From Pelodera strongyloides (lineage: Eukaryota > Nematoda > Chromadorea > Rhabditida > Rhabditidae), in assembly GCA_036852015.1 (NCBI GenBank), contig JAANDG010000092.1, positions 1 to 64,000 of the forward strand: a DNA stretch of 64,000 bases. Reading direction: 5' to 3'. Below are positions 46,978 through 59,600 of the stretch, piece by piece. A program made the position numbers and the translations under genes. How positions within the stretch are numbered: the stretch's first letter is position 1; every line of letters starts with the position of its first letter. Under the pieces are notes generated by a model. The model saw nothing but the letters and a program-made list of their open reading frames with translations, made no database searches and was not told where the DNA came from.

Positions 46978-49900
46978 TTACATGATCGGATTGCCGGTGT
47001 CTGCTAGTTTCGGATTTATGGCCGAGATGAGAAGTGATATGTAGGAAGTGAGCAAGTCATCCATTTTATAGCCCTGAAGATAATCATTCTGTAGAGTTAT
47101 AAATTATTCGTCTAATGTTCTTCCTAACATGTGTTCTTCGGTATACCAGCTAGATGCATGATCATGCGCAGCTAAAAAAGTGTTGTTTCACTCGCAAGTA
47201 CAAATAAGCATAAGGAAACTAACGTATTGCGTCTCAAAGGTTAATCTCGGCGATGATCCCTTCAGCAGGTTGCCAACAGTGATGTTGAAGTATGTGTTTC
47301 CACTGGTCCAATTACCAATCTGCGTGAACGGATACGTGGAGATCAAGCCCTGAAGTGGTTTTATTTGAAATTCCCAATCTTAATAAAATTATTATCAACA
47401 AATCTTAATAATACGTTATTGAGATCCAATTTCACTTATTATAAAAACAACTGGCACACCACACCAACTAGAAAAGCTATATTTCACAAAATCACTGACC
47501 TTTGTCTGTGCATTGTAGAGACTAACTCCGTTCTTGTTGATAGCAACGAGTAGATCTGTTGGTAAGGTCTGATCTGCACTTTGCTTCACCTGTAAAATGG
47601 ATGTACAACTAAACTATTCATGGGCAAAACAATGCGCTTATTGTCCAGGACAAGCTTACTATTTAATAGGACGACCGACATAAAGTTCGATACTGACCAC
47701 AAAGAACGTGCTTCCAAACGTTGGCCAGTCCTTGATGGCTTGAAGGAACGCAAGTTTTGCTTCGTCACAACTCATTCGTTCAACTCGGCCGGCGTACGCA
47801 ACGTTGACATGCTGCAAATATTTTTGTAGACACTTTGCTAAGTTGTCACATGTCTTTAGGAAAGGTTTCATCTCAATTCACGCCTAGCAGCATAATTGAA
47901 ATGATTTGCCCTACGTCATTATGACACCTAAGCTGCTAAGGACCAGCCGCGATTACATATATTTTGAACTCTAAAGCGTTTACCTTCTTCCAATCGTTTC
48001 CGCTGTAGGATTTTATCAGGTCGTGTGGCACAAGTTCTTTGATGATCAAATGCAGTTGACCAATTGGTGCGCTCTGGTCTTGCCTGATAATGAACAATTA
48101 CATGCTTCGTAAAAATATTAAGATAATAACCAATGGAGTATGGTGTTTAAACATGTTGCAGAATTCTCCTAATAACTCTTACCTGGTTCTCGCTCTCAGA
48201 ATCAGTGCCGCTAATTCTACAGCGTCCTGTTTGGTAACTTTATGATAGGCACTGAGATACTTGGGAAGCTCCTGAAATTAAGGACAATAATAAGGGCCTC
48301 ATTACTAGAAAGATCGAAGATAGATTGATGCAAACATTATAGTGACTTTTTGGAATTCTGTGTTTCTCTTTCTGACTTTCTCATATTACTTGTCTGCTGT
48401 GACATGATCGATGGTTCCACCCGATTTATTCGGCTTATGCATGTTTTTTTTTCTTACCTGATGGTAGTGGAATATGACATCCGCATTTTTGTCGTAACCG
48501 GGTTGGACGTTCAACCACAACTTTCGCATAAAGTAGACCTGGTAGTTGAGTGGAACGTACGGTTGCTCCTGAAATTAATATTTGACAGTCTTTGGTATGT
48601 TTTGAATATTATCCATACCTATGCACATATTTGAATGTAGTGCCTACCTTCGTGGCCAGGTTCATCTGCGCCCAATCAGAGAGATGTCGCACAAAGTCGA
48701 AGAAAAACTCGTTTTCAGGTACGGAGAGAACTGAATAGGTTTAATTAATAATCTGGTACGCAGAGTTTCTATGTAAAAACAGTGATTGCGTTTTATTCAA
48801 CATAAACTTACTCTTGTCTTCGATCTTGACGAACAGCGAAAATCCTTCAATACTGCGAAGTGAGAGCTTCTTGGCCACTTTATTGCAAAACTCTTTGGCT
48901 TTCGTTGACGAATCCAAATCAATGTTGTCGCTGGTGTGGTCGGGGAAATAGACCTGAGATGGAACTGCGTAAATGTCTATATTAATATAACATTTCTGCA
49001 TAGGCAAAATACCGGAATAACACCTCACCTTATGTAGGATTTGCACAGTCCTGTTTTGTATCGCCTCGACTTCGACGGAGTATGCAGGATACTTGCGATG
49101 GCCACACCTGGAAAAGCAAAGGTTCATGATAGTCATTCGCATACGCACAGAACAGTAATGGTCAAAAGTGATGTCTGGAGACAATGCCTTACTTGAGCAT
49201 TCGGTTAATGCGATGCAGACAGTCGTTGGCGATGGGATTCATTCGCGACTTCAAAAACTGGGTCACCTCCTTCAGGAGACTTTGTGAAGGAGGGAATAGA
49301 CCTGAATTGTGTTTATTTGCGGATTTCCCTTTCTAATTATTGCAAAATAGAATCAGTATGCTTATGTAGGCTTACACATATAAATGAAAAGGAGTTTAAT
49401 AAGTAGTTATCAACTTAATATCTCGAATGTAAACGACCTACCAGTTGCCAACCACAGAAGTTCCCAACCACGCTCCTCACTCAAAAGTGAGGGGTTCAAT
49501 GTTAGTTGCTTCATCAATTGACAGTAGCACTCGTCGCGGAGTATTTCCTAAATAAAAGTCTTCGTGTGTATGCAAACAAAGTTGACATATTAAACAAACG
49601 AAATTGTACTTGTCAATGATCAATTCGCGGTTTTTAGGAAACAAACACTTACATATTTAATTGGTGCATTGAATATCTGATCTGTGATATCGGTACCCAG
49701 TCGGCTCCTATGAGTCTGGTAGTCACCCATGTACTTCATGATGGCAACATACGAAGCTATGGCCTCGGAAGCTGGTTCTTTCCTGAAGCAATTTTGAGGC
49801 ATAATATCGTGTATATCTCTCCGCAATACTAAACCTAACGACGCTACGAGCAGCCTCTTCCTACCTTCCCTCCAATTTCTTCAACAATGGTTCTTTCAGT

Positions 49901-50633
49901 GGATCCCTCGAAAAGCGCCACACTTCGCCGCCGCCATTTTCACGCCTTCTCAGTGTCATCGTTCGCTTGGCTTGCACAACCCTACAAATGAAAATATTAA
50001 CGCAATTTAATGGATATATCACTATCAAAAACAACTTTTTACTTTTGTTTTACGTAACGTTATAGTACATAAACGTTGTTCATTACCAAAGTTAACTAAC
50101 TTGAAATTGTCCTGTGCGAAAAGTTCCAATGTGTGCGGAGTTGTGCTCTGCATGCCGTCAAAAATGGCCACTTGCCGTGAATTCTGGTTGGCATCCAGTG
50201 CTGTGAAGTCAATGTTCTTGGGGAACAATTGCTGCAATAAATGGTAAATAAGTAAATGGGCGGTAAGCCGATTAGGAACTTTATTTATGTGCTTTTTGAA
50301 ACGTTGCAAGCATACCATAACAGCGTTCGATGGTTTCAACAGTGTTGGAAGAACGTAGACGAACTCTGCTCGGATCTGACCCTGCATTCCAGTGCGAGAA
50401 TTTTCACCCCGTACCACCTAAAGGCAACAGAATTGGAAGTAGCCGAACAGCGTGCTTATGATAAATAAACAAAATAGGTAAAGTGAATCAAATCGCGGCT
50501 GTAAAATTTGGGATTCGAGGAGTAGAGGCTTATTTAGCTTGTGATACCTGCTGTTCCTTGAGTGTTTCTCCATATGTTCCGGATGCTAGCACCAAGAGGT
50601 CGCCTCTTTCAAACTCGAGGAAGTTGTTATCAT
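46978..50633 (-). other. Myosin VII SH3 and second MyTH4-FERM region
   Basis: Exons: 50548-50633, 50316-50417, 50101-50231, 49865-49981, 49653-49782, 49442-49547, 49193-49301, 49029-49107, 48812-48953, 48648-48730, 48458-48568, 48183-48271, 47984-48083, 47698-47811, 47500-47589, 47224-47349, 46978-47073. SH3: [14 protein letters not shown] to EFVYVLPT. MyTH4: [98 protein letters not shown]. The end ...[10 protein letters not shown] is the conserved myosin VII C-terminus. Confidence 0.93.
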
Positions 50634-53600
50634 CTGTAATAGATGACAAAATGTTGTGTTTGGTCAAATAACAGTGATATATGTAAATGGCACGACTCAG
50701 TTCATAACTACATAGGAATATGAGACCTCTGGCCCACTAACCGTCTCCCTTCTGTGGTTGAGTTGCCACCAGATATCGCGATCTCTTCCTCAGTCCCTCT
50801 AGGAAATAATGAACCAATTCCCGAATGTCTTCAGCATTTGGAGACTGGAACACGTAGTCATCGCCAGACACGGTGTGAACTGTGAAGGTATCGGAGCCCG
50901 AACGTTTACCCCTAAAAAATATTTATAAAATTGGGCAAAGTGGAGAACCACCAACACTTAGTAACAAATTATATGCATGTAAAAATGATGAGAGCCATAA
51001 AGATAGTAATTGATACACACTTTGCCGAAACAATTCCGGTGATCTCAGGGAATGAGAATTCCAGGAGGACTTGCTCATCGTTATCCACGATATAGATTCC
51101 CGTGTAGTTAACGGCCACGATCACTTCACTACGAGGGAGTGGAGGACCGGCGAGTTTCAGAGCTTCGTAGAACCTGAAATTGTAGTTTTTTTAGTTTTTC
51201 GCATTTTGACATTATGTATGGATACTAGAATTCCTGAGAGAACTTGAAAAAATTCAATCACCTTGAGAACAACAGCGGCCACTTGAACTTCGCGTAGGCA
51301 ACAACTTCCTCCTTGACAGATTGTGCAGACGGTTGAGAGTTGGAGAATTTCTGGAGCACAAATGAGTTACCGTCATATTATTTACGTCCTACATTATTGT
51401 TGGTCTGCATGCCTTTTTCTAGGGGAATTCACAAACACCATGCCTTTTTCTAGGGGAATTCACTAACGTGTCAAGAAGTAGAGTAAGCATTACCTTCCTG
51501 TACTGGTTCATCACCATCTGCACCCACAAGTCGAGGTTTTTGTTTTTGTTGTTCAACTCAAACTCGGGAATGTAGGTGGGGAGAGCCTTCTCCAGACGTT
51601 CTGCATCCAGCGACCCTTGACTGATGTAAAATTGTTGTGCAGCCAATACACATAGGTCTTCCTCCTGAAATGTTCAATGAATCTCAGCATGATGATGCAA
51701 TCAGGCCTAGTGAACAATAAGAAACTAGTTGTTGTGTGTTCGCTATTATGATTACCCACCTTATCACATCTGTACTCTCCATATTTGACACCACTCACGA
51801 CCTGTTGATAGATCAGATTTGTTCCCACGGAATCGTCAGAAGCTGTATGCCATGGAGCAAAGATTTCCTAAAACCCAATATTCGACTAGAGAACCATATG
51901 TTTCATTTTCCTCTCAAAATTAGTTACAGCAGATACAAGTAACTATTAACTCTCTCTATGTGTTGTCTTAGGACATCAACGACACTAAAACAACTGTTAT
52001 TGAAGCTGACCTTTCTGAAGAATAGTCTCCATGGAGCGTTCTTCTCTTGGTTGCCCTGCTCTTTCGCATACTGTTCACATTGCGAAACTGCATCCAATAC
52101 ATGATCGCTACCGGAACCAAGTGACGAAACCTGCAAACAACATTCATCGGATACTTCGTAAGGACTCAGAATATTGTTATTTAACGCGAAGTAATGGAAT
52201 TTTAGCAAAAAATCTCACCTTATCGTACAGTGCAATATAAAGACTGAATCCGAATGTGTCCCGCAATCCAACTTTTTCTGCCAGATGACCACACAGTTCA
52301 GATGCAGTCGTTGCAGAATCAGCCTTCACACTCTTCACACTGCTGTCCATGAACGTTACGTTCAAAACAATCGCCTTCTTCAGCTTGTTGGCCTGAAGAA
52401 TATTTCGTGACGATAAGCTAACAGAGCATTTCAAACTAACACGTGAAGATTATTCTTCTGGTCTGTAAGCAATTCGACGAACTTGAACTCACTTGAAGCT
52501 CAATATAACTAGGTGGCTGATGTCTGGTGCCATTCTTTTGTGTTCTTCGCAACCGTTGTTCAATGTATGCCGCATAACCAGAAGAGGAGGGGCCGTGCTC
52601 TCTGATGAAGCAGTAGAGGTACTTGATGAATCTGCAATCATCAGTTGAAAATTCTCATTACTATGTTACGTGGGCTGCAGAACAGAACATGTTAAATGTT
52701 GTGTTCGAATGTCATTTCAAAACACACCCTGATGAAAGTGCAACTTACTTTTCGCTCGGCGCGAAGCATCCAACACACAGACTCATTAGTATCCATCCTC
52801 TTGCAACACTCAGTTTAGAAGGATTGTCGGTCAGTTGCTTGCACAATTGACAGTAGATCTCGTCTCTGTAATGTGGTAATTAGTCCTCATTTTATCATTC
52901 TCCATTGAAAAAAAAACGATACAAAAAACCCTTACCTTAGTTCCTCTCTCAAAATGCCCAGTCCAATGATATAGTGTAATTTGTCCAAACTGCTCATTGG
53001 TTTGTTTTCAAGGAGAGCATTGGATTGGGATCCACTTGATCCAGAATCACTCGAACGGTCAGATGCGTTAGACTCCAACGCTGAAATAGTTCCTACTAAT
53101 ACTTTTTCGCCATTGCAATTTTGTGATAAAGTTCCGTCCTAATCACAGCTTCTCGGAACACAGAATAACCTTGACGCAACCCAATTATATACCTGCCAAC
53201 TTGGTCTTCTTCTTCAACGTCATAGAAATAAGCTTGCGACCCACATTTCGACTGCGAATTTTTGTCGCTCCATACTGGAATGAATTTTTGTACTCAACTT
53301 CCGGCGAATCCATGTAAAAAAAACAGGACGGCTTTTCATGGTTTTTACGTGCATCGTAACACTTATAGATTCAGTACCGCTTCATATTCGCTTGCGAGAC
53401 TTGCATCCTCCACGTCCTTCCTACTGAATTTCCGACCCAGTGTTGTGTACAAACGTGTCATGACGGGTGTTTTATCCTATAAAGTAATCTTTATGCAACG
53501 GTTTGTTTCTTCAAATGTAGAAATAAAAAATGGATACGGGATCACCAATAGCACCGCCCAAAATGATTTGTGCACAAACACTTTTCGTCCCAGCGTTCTC

Positions 53601-56600
53601 AAATAAAAGAAATCTCACATATTGTTGGTCACTGTTACTTGAGCCGAGTTTCACGTCCTTCATATCGCCCATAAAACGAAGTGTGGTCATCCAGACGGCG
53701 AGCGCGGCCTGAACTTTTCCCGTAAAATGCTGCTTTTCATTGTGTACAAAACAGGCAAAAGAAAATTGATACAAGATGTATATAGAAAGTGCCGTTTCCT
53801 CATGGTGTGCCACATTGTGTTGTTCTTACAATATATACAATTGGCAACTGTCAACATTTTTTGCTGTGATTCATACGTCAGCAAACCTACCAGCTGTGTG
53901 CCATGTGATTCGTGTGCAAGAAGCGGAACTTTCAGTGGTTTCTTGATCATGGAAGCAGAAGCCTGCCCCTGAAAATGTGCCTTTTTTATAAATCTGAAAA
54001 CATTTCTTGAAACTCTTGACAGCGATTTTATATGAAGAACGAAAACGTTACCGATAGCACCGTCACAGTAATACAAATCAACATCGTGTGCCGTTGAAAA
54101 CACATACCTGGAAATAAGTGGCTGCAAACTTTCCGAACTGGAACTTGCTCAAGTCATCGCCATCAAAGGGATCGTCTTCAGGAGATGGGGATGACGGTCC
54201 GGGTGCCGATGCCGACGATTGCTGAAAGAAGTCAGCAATAAACTGTTATTATTATCAGTAAAAAGATCACTATCGTAAAAAGTAAGGTTTAAAGTAGACC
54301 TGGCACAAAGTGCTCGTTCAAAATAATATTTCCCCAGCTGAGTTGAGCCGTACCTTAGCAGACACTTTGGTAAGGGTATTGTTCACACTATTCTCCGATG
54401 AATTATCTCCACGCGAATCATTTGGAAGGAAGTCGAAGAGTTGGCCAACCTGTAAATATTTTAGATAACTCATTATTTTTCTTTTACTTATTCCTTTTGT
54501 TGTTCCCAAGTTGTTAGGTTGAAATGAAAGATTATGTATGAAGAAGTTCCCCTTGATTAGAGATTAGATTCCCAGAGAAGAACTGAGAAGGGATTACGAA
54601 TCACAAAACAACCGAGTACGCAACAATACACTTCACGACACCAAAACAAACCTCCGGTGGATCGTTATTCTGAAATGTATACGTGTTTTCGCCTGTCAAT
54701 TTCTCGGAAAAAAAGTTAATTAAATTTCCGCATCTAGCTCCATTTTACAGTGTATTACATGTAACTGTATGGGTTATCGGAGTAATTATAGTTTCTCAGT
54801 ATCTGATTCCAACATTAATTAGCCTCATTGTATGGTTGTGTGTTTGTACGATACGCCGATTCTTCAGGAACAGGAACCTGTGTATATCTTTCTTACCAGT
54901 TCGGTATCTGTGGCACTGTTATCTGGTTCTGCTTCCGGCTGCTTTGCCATCATCGCCCTCTGTCTCTGGCCCTGAGAACGTTTCTGCCGGAGTTCATTAC
55001 GAATTAGCGCTCCACGGCAGTGAGCCTAAATTGCATAATTTATGGAGTTTTCAAATTATGATACTTTTTCTGCTTATGAAACACCATATTTAACCAGGTC
55101 CTACTTTCATCCTTTGTTAGTTTAGAATATAAAGCATCCAAAATAAATAGGTACAAATGAAGAACATTCCACGTCGCTAGATATACCGTATGTAACCAAT
55201 TGCTACTTTGCACTTTCCGCTTTTATGTTGAAAGTACTTATATTTGGACTGGACTAATGACATGGGAAAGCATAACAGAGGCAGATTTTGTTGAAATAGT
55301 AAACCTGTATTTGAGTTAATTCGACTGTAAAATTATGATTGCGGTACGAACGCAGATGTGTCAAAATCACATGTGAGAATACCCTGAATTTAATGGAAAC
55401 GCAAGACATAATATTATTTGGGCTACTTGCTTAACATGTTCTTAGGAACGAACGCACCTGCAGTTAGATCAATCACCGTCTCAAGAATGCTTCATCATTT
55501 CTTACCTGGAACCTTATAATCGTGTGCCTCAAGTGCTGGTAGTGTTCTTCAAGTCTTTTAGCACGCAGCCATGCTTGAAGCCTTGTTATTCCGGCCACGA
55601 TCTGAATCATTTATCATTGCTCCTAAATCAAAACCACATCCTCTATTTTCATATGGGCCGGTGGCATGTTCATAACTTAACAAGCACACAACATCAGTGA
55701 ACATTTCAAACTCCACTTTTGTTGGATAATATTTAATATTACATTTGTCTGGAAATTAAGTGAATAAGTTTTACTTTCTCTGGAAAGATTAATTCAATTT
55801 GTTTATTTTTGTAGCAATTCGTGCGCGACGCTAATTTACAATTTAGCGAGGCGGTCGCAAAATTACTTAATTACCTTTGTTGAAAGTGGGAAATCAAATT
55901 GCACATAAAATGTGGATTTCAACACAGTGTTTTTACTTATATTATTATCCGTATGATTATTATTTTATCTTCTTCTAAATGCAACATGATATAGTAACTC
56001 TATCTTTAGTGCATTATATGAGTCAGCACACTTGCAGATTGGAAAGCAGAGTTTTTCCCACGTAATTCTGTTTAGTAGCAATTTTTTGTTCATACATCAT
56101 TTAATGATTGTGCTCTCAATTTCCGTTTTTGGTAAAAATCACGCCTTTCCGGAACTGAATGTTATTTGAATAGACTACATCCTCCATTTTGAAGCAAAAC
56201 CACTTTTTACCCATAAATCAACAGCATAGTTCTCATTTCTCCCCGCATTAGAGCGGAATAATATATTTTACTTTCCAAGCCCAATTTTTGCAAGCATATA
56301 CACTTATATATGTATGTTGTGGTTTGTGTTAAAAATAATACATAGTTTTTTCGATGAATAGAGGCACTGAAGCATTTTGACAAGGTGAATGCGGTTCAAA
56401 TTGCAAATTTAGAAGTTATGATCTCGTATGGGATATGAGAACAATATTAAGCTTGCAATACCTGTTTGTATCTTCTCCTGTGTTCGAATGCCCTCCAGGT
56501 CTTCTGAATCGTAATGGCCGCCTCCCGTTGGCGCAAGAATCGACGTCGGGCACACCATCCGCGCACACTTTTTTGTATGGTAATCGCGCGCTCGTTCAGC

Positions 56601-59600
56601 ATACGGTAGTATTCCTGTAATGCATAGACAAATAAGAATTCATACCACTTCTCTGTTAGAATTCATACCACGTCTCGCTATTCGGTCTCGTTGCGCCTAA
56701 GCATATACACACAAAAAACTCGAAGGGTTTCATTGTTTTGTGAGCAAGAACAAAACCTCATTATGTTGTTGAGCAAACTTGCTTGAAATCATTCAAACTC
56801 TCAAATTGAAAACATTGTTGCATTTTTGATTTCTTTTGATGTTTCTGGTATAAAGCTTCGAAAATCAGATTGAAGAGCAAGACTTTGTAGATGTTATTTG
56901 GTATTGCTCGTATTATGTGAACTAGCCCATGTGAATAAAAGACCCTTTTCTAGAGGAGTATCTTCTTAGAAGATGCGTTCTAAGTGCCTTTATTTCTTCT
57001 ACTTTCTTGTCCTTCTTTTCCACTTGAACGCAGATTTTCCACTAATGTAACAGTGATAATGTATGTGAATGAGTAACGCCTCCTATATACAAAAAAAAGA
57101 GATGAAATACATTTGCAGAGTAAAGACCAGTGTATGTTTTCATTAATACTTACACACCTTCCTCCAACGTTAATAATTCAACAGCATTACGGTATTATAT
57201 GAGCAGTCTGTTTTAAGTATTTGTGCATTTGTGACTGCATGCGTCATGACTATAACTGACGTAATTTTTGAAATGTGGTTTACCTGAATGTTCATTTACA
57301 TCTATTTGGGAAGTCATGCAAGTTGTCCCAAACTCATATAACCCAAAGCACTTTAAGGGATGAACACTACAATAGTAAACTGTCTATTCACAACAATGCC
57401 TGCGAGTGGGGATAAGTTCTTTGCTTTATCCATGGTCCTAATTGTCTCGGTGGCAACTGTCATGCTCAATGTGGTTTTCCTCTATATATTGCTTACGACA
57501 AAGTCATTTCTGCACAACACGCTTCATGTTCTCGTCATCATATTAACAATTGGAAGTATTATGTACGCGGGTGCAAATATTTTCGCCTACACACCCATCA
57601 TAATTTTGAGCACCGGCATACCAGGTATTCCCACTCATTAAAACGTGGTGCTTACAATTAGCATAAACGAGAGCTGGGAACAAAGGAACTTGAAAATTAC
57701 ATATCTTGATCATTCATTTTGCTAAACGTTTTTAGATACGCTCAATATTATATTAGCCACACCGAACACACTGGCCTACATGACGGTTATGTTATCAATA
57801 ATGGCGATATCTATCGAAAGACTAATACACTTCCTATTATATAGAGTACGCAATGAAGTAGGATTGTATCTCTTTACATTGGCCTTTGCCCAGACAGGGT
57901 GGTACATTGATCAGCATTTTAAGCAGCCTTCCTCTGACGAATGAGTAGTTTTTTCACATCTTAATATTCAACTTAACTGGGAAATGAAAAAAAAAACAAG
58001 AGGAAAAATGGTGCCGAGCATACTATCATTTTTTGCAGATGAACACGTTCTCCTGGAAAGTGTTCAATTGTGTTCTCATGAGTTTTCCTTGGTTTCTCCC
58101 GATTATCTTCACAATTCATATGAATACGATTGGATGTCACAAACGGGTCAATCCATTCTCCTTCAGATTCACTTATGAATGCGGGTGAGACAATTTATCA
58201 TTGAAAACCAGGAAGGTGAACTTATTCTTACCTTTCTGTTCACACTAAGGTAATTGCGTCCAGTAAAGGTAACAGTGTAACCGAGTGTAATTAAGTAACC
58301 GATTGTAATTAAGCTGACATAAACCTGTGTAACTTTCTATAACGGGAAATATTCAATATTTTATAGTAGTTTCGATATATCATTGTCGTCATTAAACAGC
58401 ATAGTGCATTTAGGAACCAAACTTTTTATCGCGAGATAAGAATTAATTATTGCAGCACGTGTGGCATGTACGATGCGCTACTACCGTCGCTTAACTTTGG
58501 GGCACCTGCGATAACTGCCGCCTGTTATGTGCTAGTTTTCATAACTGTTTTGAAGACGTTGAGGAAGACTTCAGAGCGTGGTGCGATAAAGGACAGGAGA
58601 GAAATGTTCTTGGTCAGTGAAGTTGATAAGGCGCTTCAAATGGTAGCCCAATAAATTGAAATAGTAGTACTGCGAAAACCACTAGACTTATTAAAAAAAA
58701 ACATGAACTGGTGTTGAAGAAGGTAATAAAAGTGCCCAAATAGTAGTATTTCTATGATAGGATAGAGACCATGACCTTACACATTGACGCTTTCAAAACA
58801 ATACTATTTTCAGCTTCTACAGTTCTCGTTGATATGTGCTTTCGAAGTGGCCTCGTATGGGTTTTTCTATGCTCTTCCTTTGCTTCTTGGGCGACACTGG
58901 TCTGTGGGTATGACAATGGTTGTTGTACCAACAATCAATGGTGCTCTCAACCCAATGCTAATGATCGTTTGCCAAACTGTTGTCAGAAAACGAATGAAAA
59001 CAATCTTCACTAAGATGCCTGTATCGACTACATTCATAATTGGCGACCGAGTAATGGCTACAAGACCCCAACGGAGTTAGATTTCCTATCTCAGATATTC
59101 ATCCGTGGTTTAATATCTTCGTTTCTTTAAATTGGAGTTAGACGTTCTACGTTTTGATACATTTAGCTACTCGTGTAATAATTTTCAAATAAATGCTGCC
59201 GAAAACTTCAGCATCCGCGAATTGTTTCTTGCACTTAACAATCTCTTTTTCTCGAATCATGACCATGAGAATGTAGTGGGTAAAGGTTATCGTGTCATAT
59301 TGATGCTAATATTGCTACTTTGAGTTTTCCTCTTTAATCTATTGAGAAACGTGTGAAAGAGTTTGTAAATTGAGCTTGTACATTGTTATTTAGAAGTCGC
59401 TTAGAAACGAGAAAGCACTTTCACAAATCATTTTGCAAGGAAAATGAAAAAAAAATGTTTTTTTTTTTATTTGATGCTAATAAAACATGATTCATGCATA
59501 ATTAGTTTATGCACATGTGCTCACAACAAGAACTCGCATCACCAGCAAACTCGTATAAAAATCAGCCCACCTGTTCTAAATACAGATCATGAGCATCTTT

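Larger units (their letters stand above)
41613..47686. repeat. 6.07-kb segmental duplication, copy B
   Basis: Direct-repeat partner of 23148-29183. Its right part is the native 3' end of the myosin gene, so this is the parental location for that half. It ends 11 bp inside the intron before exon 47500-47589. The spacer 42839-46977 has no gene. Small differences include a 6-nt deletion in the lysine-rich exon (42045-42149 against 23583-23693), also in frame. Confidence 0.95.
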
